NCBI RefSeq assembly: GCF_029637605.1
Contig: NZ_CP121261.1
Location: forward strand, 2,046,001-2,110,000
Direction: 5' to 3'
Length of the DNA: 64,000 nt
Source: Achromobacter spanius
GTDB lineage: Bacteria; Pseudomonadota; Gammaproteobacteria; Burkholderiales; Burkholderiaceae_B
Under the pieces are notes generated by a model, which was not told where the DNA came from, did no database searches, and worked only from the letters and a program-made list of their open reading frames with translations. Positions 36,027 through 44,082 of this stretch are shown here, piece by piece (within the stretch, counting starts at the first letter, position 1; each line of letters starts with the position of its first letter). The translations under genes and the position numbers were made by a program.

Positions 36027-36998
36027 ATGGCGGACCAGGTGATCAATTGGTTGCTCTTGCTGCGCTCGGGCAAGGCAACCGCGCAGGACTACAACGACTT
36101 CCTGGCGTGGCGTGCGGCTGACCCTCTCCACGAGAATGCCTGGCAGCAACTGACCGGCACGCTCGCAGGGTCGACGTTTGGACGGCTTGGTGACGCCTAC
36201 CCCGCAGCGGATTACGCCACCGGAGCCGCGCCTGCCGCGCCGTCGCTGATCCCTCCGCCCCCGGCCATCGTGCCGCCCCGCCGCCGTTTTCTGACCGGCG
36301 CGTTGGCGCTCGCCAGTACCGGCGCCTGCGCCGCCTACGTCGGCAACGCCTTCTACCCGCTCAACAACGTGGCCGCTGACGCCGCCACGGCAACCGGCGA
36401 ACGCCGCCGCTACCTGCTTTCGGACGGCAGCCAACTGTTGCTGGACGCCCGCAGCCGCGTCGACCTGGACTTCACCCCCGCCTACCGCCAAGTTCGTTTG
36501 CTGGACGGCGCTGTGACGGTTTCGGTCGCCCCGGACGCCCGCCGCCCGTTCCTGGTACAGACGGCGGAAGGCACCGTTCGCGCGCTTGGCACCCGCTACA
36601 TGGTGCGCCAGCAGGCACAGCGCACGGTGGTGGTGGTGCACGAGCATGAAGTCGAGGTCGAAACCATGGCGGGTGCCCACGGCACCGTCCGCGCCGGCAC
36701 CGGCGCCCGATTCGATGTATCCCGCATGGACATCCCGCGTGCCGAATTGATGGCCGAAGCGGCCTGGGAATCCGGCTGGGTCGACGCTCGAGGCCGCCCG
36801 CTTGCGGAAGTGATTGCCGCGCTGCGCCCCTATCGCACCGGTGCGCTGCGTGTGTCCATGGCCGCGGGCGGTTTGCCTGTGTCGGGGCATTTTCCGCTGG
36901 ATGACACCAATGCCGCGCTCGACGCGCTGCAAGAGATGATGCCCATCAACGTGCGTCGTTTTACGCCCTGGTTCGTGTCCATCAACGTCGCCACCTGA
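36027..36998 (+). CDS. FecR-like transmembrane sensor without adjacent sigma factor
   Basis: A 323-residue FecR-family protein, normally the inner-membrane anti-sigma and sensor of a siderophore or heme signalling relay. An N-terminal cytoplasmic DUF4880 domain (VINWLLLLRSG, HENAWQQLTG) is followed by one hydrophobic segment after PPRRRFLTGALALASTGACAAY and a periplasmic FecR domain (YLLSDGSQLLLDARSRVDLDF, RPFLVQTAEGTVRALGTRY). The segment begins RRRFL, which resembles a Tat motif, as in several FecR proteins. The ATG at 36027 has AAGGA at the right distance; a GTG at 36003 is an alternative. No fecI-type sigma gene precedes it and no TonB receptor follows it, which is unusual. Confidence 0.88.
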   Translation: MADQVINWLLLLRSGKATAQDYNDFLAWRAADPLHENAWQQLTGTLAGSTFGRLGDAYPAADYATGAAPAAPSLIPPPPAIVPPRRRFLTGALALASTGACAAYVGNAFYPLNNVAADAATATGERRRYLLSDGSQLLLDARSRVDLDFTPAYRQVRLLDGAVTVSVAPDARRPFLVQTAEGTVRALGTRYMVRQQAQRTVVVVHEHEVEVETMAGAHGTVRAGTGARFDVSRMDIPRAELMAEAAWESGWVDARGRPLAEVIAALRPYRTGALRVSMAAGGLPVSGHFPLDDTNAALDALQEMMPINVRRFTPWFVSINVAT

Positions 36999-37317
36999 CA
37001 ACGCTATCCCGCGTGCCTGTGCCTCGCGCCCGCTTCGTTGTATACTCGGTACCGTATTTTTATCCAGTAGGCGCCGCGGGTTTTCCTCAAGGCTTTGGTT
37101 CTAGGCTTTAGCAGGGGATTATCCGAAAGGGTTAACTAGCTAAAACTCTTTAGCTAAAACTCTTTAGCTAGAACTTTTTAGCCCAGGGACTTTTCTCCCC
37201 CAGCGCCCCCCGCCCGGTTGACGGGCGCTCCATCGACAGATCTGACATTAAAAGCTTGCAATCCCACAGGGACTTGCTAAAATGTTGGACTTTGCCGAAT
37301 TCAACTTATATAGCAAC
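36999..37317 (+). promoter_or_regulatory. Long leader region of rpsT
   Basis: This 319-base gap holds no convincing gene. A possible -10 (TATACT, 37041-37046) is present but its -35 is weak. Further down are three tandem 14-bp repeats (37137-37178). A pyrimidine-rich and AT-rich mix follows, up to the rpsT start. S20 is autoregulated at translation in E. coli, so a structured leader is plausible. Folding was not computed. Confidence 0.5.
37137..37178 (+). repeat. Three tandem 14-bp repeats in the rpsT leader
   Basis: TAGCTAAAACTCTT occurs at 37137-37150 and 37151-37164, then TAGCTAGAACTTTT at 37165-37178, followed by a partial TAGC. The junctions contain the perfect palindrome TTTAGCTAAA. 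Unit length and regular phasing suggest recent tandem duplication or a multimeric protein or RNA site. Confidence 0.85.
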
Positions 37318-37581
37318 ATGGCCAATACCGCCCAAGCCCGCAAGCGCGCTCGCCAATCCGTTGAGCGCAACAAGCACAATTCCAGCCTGCGCTCGATGCT
37401 GCGCACCGCCATCAAGCGCGTTCGCCAATCTATCGCCGCTGGCGACAAAGCTGCGGCTGGCGACGTGTTCCAGAAGGCCTCGAGCGTGATCGATCGCGTG
37501 GCTGACAAGAACATCATCCACAAGAACAAGGCTGCTCGCCACAAGAGCCGCCTGGCTGCCGCCATCAAGGCGCTGGCCTAA
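37318..37581 (+). CDS. rpsT: 30S ribosomal protein S20
   Basis: An 87-residue basic protein that binds 16S rRNA early in small-subunit assembly. It starts [30 protein letters not shown], the standard S20 N-terminus, and ends with the LAAAIKALA tail. The ATG at 37318 lacks a good Shine-Dalgarno, as is known for S20 genes, whose translation is weak and autoregulated. An in-frame ATG at 37282 with AGGGA upstream would add 12 residues ([12 protein letters not shown]) not found in S20; I reject it. Two hairpins follow the stop. Confidence 0.97.
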   Translation: MANTAQARKRARQSVERNKHNSSLRSMLRTAIKRVRQSIAAGDKAAAGDVFQKASSVIDRVADKNIIHKNKAARHKSRLAAAIKALA

Positions 37582-37629
37582 GATTCTGCCGCCCCGCTTT
37601 TTGGGGCGTCATGAATACGGCAAATGAAG

Positions 37630-37655
37630 AAGGATGCCCCCGGGCATCCTTTTTT
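37630..37655 (+). terminator. Intrinsic terminator of rpsT
   Basis: AAGGATGCC (37630-37638) pairs with GGCATCCTT (37643-37651) around CCCG, followed by T residues. A first hairpin with CGCCCC and GGGGCG arms lies about 40 bases before it, right after the stop codon. Confidence 0.88.
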
Positions 37656-37708
37656 GTTGCCTGCTGGTTTTGCCAAGGGTTTTGTCAAAAACCAATTTGA
37701 CCTGACGC

Positions 37709-38632
37709 CTACCGCGCGCCGGCATACGTATCCGCCAGCCTGGCCTTGATGGCGGCAGCGGCATCGGATAACGATGCCATGAACCCATCCACCAGCGGAT
37801 TGGCCGGGCGATGCTCGGGAAAAACCGCGTTGACGCGGAACGGCAATGATCGGCGCAGCGGTCGGATGTGCAAGCCGCGGCCCGCGAAATCCAATGCCGT
37901 CAGCGGGTTCACGATAGCCAAGCCCAGCCCTAATCGCACGAACGTGCAGACGGACACCGCGGTCGGCGTTTCCACGATGGACCGTCGCAATACCCCCGCT
38001 TCCGCAAACGCTTCGTCGATCTGTATCCGATAAGGGTCGTTGGCCGACAGGCTGACAAAAGCCTGCCCTTCGAAATCCGCCAGATCGATTTCCGCGCGCG
38101 CCAGCAGCGGATGCCCGTCCGGCAGCACACATACCTCATCCACCTGCAGCAGCAGCCGCACCCGCGTGCCCGCCGGGGCGGCGTCGTGTTCCGTCAGGCC
38201 CAGATCGTAGCGTTGGGCCGTCAACCACTCTTCCAGAAACGGCGATTCCTGAGTTTCCACCGACAGACTTACCCCCGGATGCAGGGCATGAAAGCGCCGA
38301 AATGCGTCGGGCAGGATGGAATGCGAGAAAGCGGGCAAGGCGATCACCGACAATTGCCCGCCCCGAAACTCGCGCAGGCGCGCCGCGGCCGACACCACGC
38401 GCTCCAGGCCCGCATAGGACTGCCTGATCTCGTCGTAGAGCGCCAGGGCGGGCATGGTGGGCCGCAGGCGGCCGTGTACGCGTTCGAACAGCGCAAAGCC
38501 AATGCCCTGCTCCATGCGCGCCAGTTCGCGGCTGACCGTGGGCTGCGAGGTGCTAAGGAGCTCGGCGGCCCGTGTCACGCTGCCGGCGATCATCACCGCC
38601 CGGAACACTTCGATATGCCGATGCGTCAGCAT
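37709..38632 (-). CDS. lysR: LysR, transcriptional activator of lysA
   Basis: A 307-residue LysR-family regulator. The winged-helix domain (HRHIEVFRAVMIAGSVTRAAELLSTSQPTVSRELARMEQ) and the effector domain closely resemble E. coli LysR, including QESPFLEEWLTAQRYDLGLTE, DEVCVLPDGHPL and NPLTALDFAGRGL. In E. coli, LysR senses diaminopimelate/lysine status and activates the divergent lysA. The same divergent lysR/lysA arrangement is seen here over a 117-base gap. I chose the ATG at 38632 with GGGG upstream; ATG 38644 is possible. Confidence 0.93.
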   Translation of the reverse strand: MLTHRHIEVFRAVMIAGSVTRAAELLSTSQPTVSRELARMEQGIGFALFERVHGRLRPTMPALALYDEIRQSYAGLERVVSAAARLREFRGGQLSVIALPAFSHSILPDAFRRFHALHPGVSLSVETQESPFLEEWLTAQRYDLGLTEHDAAPAGTRVRLLLQVDEVCVLPDGHPLLARAEIDLADFEGQAFVSLSANDPYRIQIDEAFAEAGVLRRSIVETPTAVSVCTFVRLGLGLAIVNPLTALDFAGRGLHIRPLRRSLPFRVNAVFPEHRPANPLVDGFMASLSDAAAAIKARLADTYAGAR

Positions 38633-38749
38633 GCCATGCCCCATATCAAAAATGAATGGATATTCAACATATAAGCATTTTACTGGATGCCTTGAAACCG
38701 GCATCATTCCGCCTGCTTTCAACTCATCATTTCAAGGTCAGCCCCCGTC

Positions 38750-39982
38750 ATGGCATTCGATCCTCGCCAACTCACCCAACTCGCCACGCAACACGGCACG
38801 CCGCTGTGGGTGTATGACGCCGCCGTCATCCGCGAACGCATTGCGCAACTGCGCCGCTTCGACACCATCCGCTATGCGCAAAAGGCGTGCTCCAACCTGC
38901 ACATCTTGCGTCTGATGCGCGAGGAAGGCGCGGTGGTCGACGCGGTATCGCTGGGTGAAATCGAACGCAGCCTGGCCGCCGGCTTCGACCCCAAGGGGGA
39001 GCCTGAAGGCATGGTCTTCACGGCCGACCTGATCGACCACGCCACCTTGGCCACCGTGCTCAAGCACGGCATCACCGTGAACGCCGGCTCGCTGGACATG
39101 CTGGACCGCGTGGGCCAGGCCTCGCCCGGCCATCGCGTGTGGTTGCGCATCAACCCTGGCTTTGGCCACGGCCACAGCAACAAGACCAACACCGGCGGCC
39201 CGCAAAGCAAGCACGGCATCTGGATCGACGACGTGGCGCAAGCCGTGTCCATCGTGCGCCGCCACGGGATGAAGCTGGTCGGCATCCACATGCACATCGG
39301 CTCGGGCGTAGACTACGGCCACCTGTCCAGCGTCTGCGACGCCATGGTTGACGTGGTGCGCTCGCTGGACCACGACATCGAGGCCATCTCGGCCGGCGGC
39401 GGCCTGTCCATTCCTTACCGCGATGGCGAACCGCGCATTGACTGCGACCATTATTTTGAACAGTGGGATTCGGCCCGCAAGCGCATTGAACAGTTGCTGG
39501 GCCATGACGTCCGGCTGGAGATCGAACCGGGCCGCTTCCTGGTGGCCGAGGCCGGCGTACTGGTCACGGAAGTGCATGCCGTCAACCACCGCCCCGAGCG
39601 CGACTTTGCACTGGTGGACGCGGGCTTCAACGATTTGATGCGTCCGGCCATGTACGGCAGCTTTCACCGCATCTCGGTCCATGCGCGCGACGGTTCAGAT
39701 CCGCAGGGCGTGGCCGAAACACGCATCGCCGTTGCCGGACCGCTGTGCGAATCGGGTGACGTGTTCACCCAGGAAGAAGGCGGCGTGATGACCGACCAGT
39801 TGTTGCCGCAGCCGCGCATTGGCGACTTCATGGTCATGCACAACGCGGGCGCGTATGGCTCGTCGATGTCATCGAACTACAACAGCCGGCCGCTGGCGCC
39901 CGAGGTCTTGCTGGACAAGGGCGCAGCGCGCCTGATTCGCCGCCGCCAGACCGTCAGCGAATTGCTGGCGCTGGAGGACTGA
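38750..39982 (+). CDS. lysA: Diaminopimelate decarboxylase LysA
   Basis: A 410-residue PLP enzyme that decarboxylates meso-diaminopimelate to lysine. The PLP lysine is Lys45 in RYAQKACSN. Other landmarks are HMHIGSG, the EPGRFLVAEAG loop, GPLCESGDVF and the C-terminal GAYGSSMSSNYNSRP. The length and form fit the E. coli-type LysA regulated by LysR, unlike the lppL-linked LysA common in other betaproteobacteria. The AT-rich gap to lysR must contain the LysR box and both promoters; I could not assign a clear T-N11-A site. A bidirectional terminator follows. Confidence 0.95.
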   Translation: MAFDPRQLTQLATQHGTPLWVYDAAVIRERIAQLRRFDTIRYAQKACSNLHILRLMREEGAVVDAVSLGEIERSLAAGFDPKGEPEGMVFTADLIDHATLATVLKHGITVNAGSLDMLDRVGQASPGHRVWLRINPGFGHGHSNKTNTGGPQSKHGIWIDDVAQAVSIVRRHGMKLVGIHMHIGSGVDYGHLSSVCDAMVDVVRSLDHDIEAISAGGGLSIPYRDGEPRIDCDHYFEQWDSARKRIEQLLGHDVRLEIEPGRFLVAEAGVLVTEVHAVNHRPERDFALVDAGFNDLMRPAMYGSFHRISVHARDGSDPQGVAETRIAVAGPLCESGDVFTQEEGGVMTDQLLPQPRIGDFMVMHNAGAYGSSMSSNYNSRPLAPEVLLDKGAARLIRRRQTVSELLALED

Positions 39983-40034
39983 GCACTAAGACTCAGCAAT
40001 AAGACCCGGCAATAAGCCCCAGCAGAACCAGACC

Positions 40035-40063
40035 ACACGCCCCGCCTTATTCGCGGGGCGTGT
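40035..40063. terminator. Terminator between lysA and the garL-like gene
   Basis: ACACGCCCCGC (40035-40045) and GCGGGGCGTGT (40053-40063) form a perfect 11-bp stem with a seven-base loop. It lies between converging genes and can serve both. T-runs are short. Confidence 0.8.
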
Positions 40064-40082
40064 TGCATGACACCCAACGCAA

Positions 40083-40850
40083 TCAAGTCGGGAATGCGTC
40101 CCGCAATGCGAACGTGGCCTGCTTGAACACGCCCAGGTCCGTGCCCACCGCAACAAAGTGCATGCCCATGTCCAGATAACGCCGCGCATCCGCATGCACG
40201 GGCGCCAGTATCCCTACGGCCTTGCCTTGGGCCGTCACGCGCTGATGCAGGTGGCGGATGACGTCTTGCACTTCCGGGTGGCCGGGGTTGCCGATGTGGC
40301 CCAGCGCGGCAGCCAGGTCAGACGGGCCGATGAACACGCCATCCACCCCTTCCACGGCGGCAATCTCATCCACCGCCTCGATGCCCGGACGGCTTTCAAT
40401 CTGCAGCAGCACGCAGATGTTGTCGTTGATGGTCTGCAGGTAGTCCGGCACCGTGCCATAGCGGTTGCTGCGCTGCGCGCCCGCCACGCCGCGCATGCCC
40501 TGCGGGGGATAACGGGTAGCCGCCACCGCCAGGCGCGCGTCGGCTTCGGACTCGATGAACGGAATCAGCAGGTTGTAGAAGCCGATATCCAGCAGGCGCT
40601 TGATCTGCACCGGATCATTCCACGACGGCCGCCCGACGGCGGCGCTGGCGCTGCCCTGCAACGCCTGCAACTGTTGCAGGAACATCGGCACTTCATTGGG
40701 CGAATGCTCGCCGTCCAGAAGCAGCCAGTCGAAGTCCGCCAGCCCGACAAGCTCGGCCGTGATGTGGCTGGACATGCACATCCAGAATCCGATGAGCCGT
40801 TCGCGGGCAAGGATGCGTTGCCGGAAACGGTTGGGTAAGGGAGAGTTCAT
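40083..40850 (-). CDS. garL: HpcH/HpaI-family aldolase, GarL-like (2-dehydro-3-deoxyglucarate aldolase)
   Basis: A 255-residue class II pyruvate aldolase. It closely resembles E. coli GarL, which splits 2-keto-3-deoxyglucarate (and the 5-keto-4-deoxy isomer) into pyruvate and tartronate semialdehyde. Shared stretches include LADFDWLLLDGEHSPNEVP, IKRLLDIGFYNLLIPF, ATRYPPQGMRGV, EGVDGVFIGPSDLAAALGH and VAVGTDLGVF. The acid and metal ligands in LQIES and the Asp of IGPSDLA are kept. I chose the ATG at 40850 with AAGGTGG upstream. It is last in a leftward run gntR - Ldh_2 - bug - this gene, which argues for sugar-acid catabolism. HpaI at 57725 is a paralogue. Confidence 0.9.
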   Translation of the reverse strand: MNSPLPNRFRQRILARERLIGFWMCMSSHITAELVGLADFDWLLLDGEHSPNEVPMFLQQLQALQGSASAAVGRPSWNDPVQIKRLLDIGFYNLLIPFIESEADARLAVAATRYPPQGMRGVAGAQRSNRYGTVPDYLQTINDNICVLLQIESRPGIEAVDEIAAVEGVDGVFIGPSDLAAALGHIGNPGHPEVQDVIRHLHQRVTAQGKAVGILAPVHADARRYLDMGMHFVAVGTDLGVFKQATFALRDAFPT

Positions 40851-40926
40851 TGCCACCTTCGTCTGTGCAAGATAAAAATCCGAAAACGGGAACGCGCAAG
40901 CCGGGCCACAGCCCGGCCGCCCCGCG

Positions 40927-41928
40927 TCAATCCATGCGCGCGCCCGAGGCCTTGGCCGCCTTGCCCCACTTGCTGATCTCGTTATCGACAAACGCCGAGA
41001 ACGACTTCGGGTCGTCGCCCACCACGACAAAGCCCACGCTTTCCAGTTTTTGCCGGATGTCGGGCGACGACAGCGCCTTGACCGTGGCCTGGTTCAAACG
41101 CTGGATCACGGCAGGCGGCGTCTTGGCGGGTGCGGACAAGCCAAACCAGGATTCCGCCGAGAAGCCCGGGTAGCCCGACTCCGCCACCGTGGGCGTGTCG
41201 GGATAGGCCGGGTTGCGCTTGGCGCTGGCCACGGCCAAGGCGCGCAATTTGCCGGACGTGACTTGCGGCAGCAGCGTGTCCTGGTTCAGGAACATGACCG
41301 AGACGCGCCCGCCGATCATGTCGGTGATGGCGGCGGCGCCGCCCTTGTACGGCACATGCACCAGGTCGATCTTGGCGTCCTGCTTCAGCATTTCCATGGC
41401 CAGGTGGCCCGACGAGCCACTGCCCGAGCTGGCGTGCGTGTACTTGCCCGGGTTCTCGCGCGCCAGCTTGATGAAGTCGGCGAAGGTCTTGCCGGGAAAG
41501 TCCATATTGGCGACCAGCACGTTGGGGCCGGTGGCCAGCAGCGAGATATGCGCGAAGTCGCTGTTGCGGTACGGCATGTTCTGGTAGATGGCGTAGCTGA
41601 TGGCGTTGGAGCCCACGCCCGACAGCAGCAAGGTGTAGCCGTCCGGTTCGGCCTTGGCCACCACATCGGAACCGATGTTGCCGTTGGCGCCGCCCTTGTT
41701 TTCGACGATGACGCTCTGGCCCAGTTCTTTGGAAAGTTCGGCGGCCAGCAGGCGGCCCACCGAGTCGGTGCTGCCGCCGGCCGGGAAAGGTACGACCAGC
41801 TTGACCGGCTTGCTTGGCCAGGCGCCGGATTGCGCCATGGCCACGGCGGGCAGCAGCGCCATGGCGCCCAGGGTGGCCGCGGCCAGCACGGCAAGGCGTC
41901 TGCGCGCCGAAGGTTTGGGTTGTTGCAT
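40927..41928 (-). CDS. Bug-family (TctC) periplasmic binding protein
   Basis: A 333-residue tripartite-tricarboxylate-type binding protein with a Tat-like or Sec signal (SARRRLAVLAAATLGAMALLPAVAMAQ). The family core is VKLVVPFPAGGSTDSVGRLLAAELSKELG, ENKGGANGNIGSDVVAKAEPDGYTLL, and SAKRNPAYPDTPTVAESGYPG. These proteins bind carboxylates or sugar acids in the periplasm. No TctA or TctB membrane subunits are in the window, which is common for the many Bug proteins of Bordetella and Achromobacter. Gene order places it with the Ldh_2 and GarL genes, suggesting it binds the substrate of that pathway. Confidence 0.93.
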   Translation of the reverse strand: MQQPKPSARRRLAVLAAATLGAMALLPAVAMAQSGAWPSKPVKLVVPFPAGGSTDSVGRLLAAELSKELGQSVIVENKGGANGNIGSDVVAKAEPDGYTLLLSGVGSNAISYAIYQNMPYRNSDFAHISLLATGPNVLVANMDFPGKTFADFIKLARENPGKYTHASSGSGSSGHLAMEMLKQDAKIDLVHVPYKGGAAAITDMIGGRVSVMFLNQDTLLPQVTSGKLRALAVASAKRNPAYPDTPTVAESGYPGFSAESWFGLSAPAKTPPAVIQRLNQATVKALSSPDIRQKLESVGFVVVGDDPKSFSAFVDNEISKWGKAAKASGARMD

Positions 41929-42038
41929 GCTTGTCTCTTCCGTATGGTTTTTTTAGAGGGTTAGCCCGGTGACCGGGTCTGCTGTTATGGGTAAAACAAT
42001 TCGGGCAAAACAAATACAGAACAACAAACGTCTGGCGA

Positions 42039-43151
42039 TCAGATGTCGTCCAGCAAATAGGGCGTGCCCGCGCGTTCACAAATGCCACGCAGGCGCTCGG
42101 CCAAGGCGGCCGAAATGGGAATGCCGGCGCGCAAGCGGCGCGCGCGCTCGGCCGCTTCGGGTTCGCCCGCCACCAGCACGGGCTCGTCGGGGTTGGCGGG
42201 CGGCGTGTCGTGCAGCGAGTCGATCATGTCGTCCATATCGGATTCGAATGAGCCTGCAGCGCGGAACGCATCGGGATTCAGGGCCAGGAAGAAATGGCCC
42301 ACGTCATCGGGCTCGCCCGGCTTGCGCGTCGGCGCGCGGCGCGCGGCAAACGCGCTGCCGCTCAGCGTGCCGCCAAGAATCTGCGCCATCATCGCCAGGC
42401 CGTAGCCCTTGTGGCTGCTCATGGCGGGCGTGCCGCCCAAGGGCGTCAGCCCGCCTTCGGGATGCTTGAAGATGAACTGCATCGCGGCATCGGCGTCCGT
42501 CACCGCGCCGCCCTGCCCGTCCACCGCCCAGCCGGGCGGCAACGGTTTGCCCAGGAAGTCATACACCTTGACCTTGTTCGCGGCGACGGTGGTGGTGGCC
42601 ATGTCCAGCACGAAAGGCTCGTTGTGCGCGGCCGGTGCGCCGAACGCAATGGGGTTGGTGCCCAGCATGGGCATGGCGCCGCGCGTGGGCACCATGATGA
42701 TGCCGTTGGCGCTGCTGGTCACCAGCCCGACCACGCCGCGCTGCACGGCAATGCGCGCATAGACGCCGGCCGCGCCGAAGTGATGCGAGTTGCATACCGA
42801 CACCGCGCCCACCCCGTGTTCCAAGGCTTTGTCCACGGCCAGGTGCATGGCTTGCGCGGCCACCGGATACCCCAGCCCGCCCATGCCGTCGATCAGCGCG
42901 CTGGCGCCGCCGTCGCGCACCACCTTGGCGCGCGCATCCAGCCGCAAGGAGCCCGCGCGCCATTTTTCCTCGTAGGAAGGCAGCATCGAAATGCCATGCG
43001 AATCGATGCCCAGCAGATCCGTCTGCGCCATCAGGCCGGCGGTGGTGTGCGCCAGGTCCTCATCCATGCCCCACGCTTGCAGCACCTGCAAGATTTGCTC
43101 AAGAACCTGCTCTACCGGCACGTCCCTGGCTGTTGCTCCGTTGCCTTGCAC
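42039..43151 (-). CDS. Malate/L-lactate dehydrogenase-family (Ldh_2) oxidoreductase
   Basis: A 370-residue NAD(P)-dependent oxidoreductase of the Ldh_2 family, which includes AllD (ureidoglycolate), YiaK (2,3-diketogulonate) and sulfolactate dehydrogenases. Landmarks are DLLGIDSHGISMLPSYEEKW, SNSHHFGAAG-like CNSHHFGAAGVYARIA, and TPLGGTPAMSSHKGYGLAMM. It has a GTG start at 43151 with GGAG upstream. It lies between the GntR regulator (53 bases upstream) and the Bug protein. It probably oxidises or reduces a 2-hydroxy acid in the sugar-acid pathway; the exact substrate is unknown. Confidence 0.9.
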   Translation of the reverse strand: MQGNGATARDVPVEQVLEQILQVLQAWGMDEDLAHTTAGLMAQTDLLGIDSHGISMLPSYEEKWRAGSLRLDARAKVVRDGGASALIDGMGGLGYPVAAQAMHLAVDKALEHGVGAVSVCNSHHFGAAGVYARIAVQRGVVGLVTSSANGIIMVPTRGAMPMLGTNPIAFGAPAAHNEPFVLDMATTTVAANKVKVYDFLGKPLPPGWAVDGQGGAVTDADAAMQFIFKHPEGGLTPLGGTPAMSSHKGYGLAMMAQILGGTLSGSAFAARRAPTRKPGEPDDVGHFFLALNPDAFRAAGSFESDMDDMIDSLHDTPPANPDEPVLVAGEPEAAERARRLRAGIPISAALAERLRGICERAGTPYLLDDI

Positions 43152-43204
43152 TGGTTTGTCTCCGTTTGATGTTGTGTGGCTGGCCCACGCCGGCGCGCAA
43201 GCGA

Positions 43205-43978
43205 TCAGTCTCGCTCGCGGTCCACCAGCCGATGGCGCGCCTGCCCCAGGTGAAACTGCATGGCCACGCGGGCGCGCTCGCTGTCCTGTTCGCGGATGGC
43301 ATCCAGGATGGTGGCGTGTTCGTCCACCACGCGCTGCGCGCGCTGGCGCGAACCTGTGCGCGTCAGGCTCAAGGTGAGCCGCATGAAACCGTTGATGGAT
43401 TCGTGGATGCTTTCCAGCACGCCTAGATAGAAGTCGTTGCCGCTGGCCTCGGCGATGCTGGCATGAAACGCCAGGTCCGCTTCGGGCGACACTTGGCCGT
43501 GCGTCAGGCTGTCGGCAAACGCGGCATGCGCATCGGTGATTTTCTTGAGTTGGTCGTCGGTGCGGCGCAGTGCCGCCAGCCGCGCGGCATCGCCTTCCAA
43601 CGCCACGCGCACCTCTTGCGCGCGCAGATAGGCGCTGACGTTCTGCACATCGTTGAAGGTCTTCAGGCGCGGCGCGGGCTGATGGCTCACAAACGTGCCC
43701 AGGCCCTGATGCGCGGTGATGAGCCCATCGGCGCGCAAGCGCAGCAGCGCTTCACGCACCACCGGCCGCGACACCCCGAAGCGCTCCGAGATCTCGTTCT
43801 CGGACGGCAGCTTGTCGCCCACGTTCAAGCCGCCCGACACGATCTGTTCAAAGATCTGCCCGTAGACCTGGTCCGCCAGCCGCACCCGGTGTCCACGTTC
43901 CAGCACAGGGGAACCGGATGCCTCGGCCGGTTCCAGGGCTTGCGGTTCGGATGATGTTGTTGCTTTGGATCGGGCCAC
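43205..43978 (-). CDS. GntR-family regulator, FadR subfamily
   Basis: A 257-residue regulator. The winged-helix domain (IVSGGLNVGDKLPSENEISERFGVSRPVVREALLRLRADGLITAHQGLGTFV) is followed by an all-helical FCD sensor domain with the metal-binding Asp/His pattern (EADLAFHASIAEASGN). FCD regulators sense organic acids. The GTG start has AGGAGG five bases before it. It lies inside the sugar-acid cluster, and two TNGTNNNACNA-like sites lie in the divergent control region at 45068-45110. Confidence 0.95.
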   Translation of the reverse strand: MARSKATTSSEPQALEPAEASGSPVLERGHRVRLADQVYGQIFEQIVSGGLNVGDKLPSENEISERFGVSRPVVREALLRLRADGLITAHQGLGTFVSHQPAPRLKTFNDVQNVSAYLRAQEVRVALEGDAARLAALRRTDDQLKKITDAHAAFADSLTHGQVSPEADLAFHASIAEASGNDFYLGVLESIHESINGFMRLTLSLTRTGSRQRAQRVVDEHATILDAIREQDSERARVAMQFHLGQARHRLVDRERD

Positions 43979-44082
43979 GAAACCTCCTGAATGCGTAAGG
44001 CCTGTCCGCCTTTACGCGGACAGCGCCCATCGTACCGCCAACACGCGAAACGATGAGCGAAGCGCGGCCACGCGGTTCACGT

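Noticed and set aside
37282..37317. An upstream S20 start that would add 12 residues
   Set aside because: S20 proteins begin MANT; the added residues are not found in the family even though AGGGA precedes the upstream ATG.
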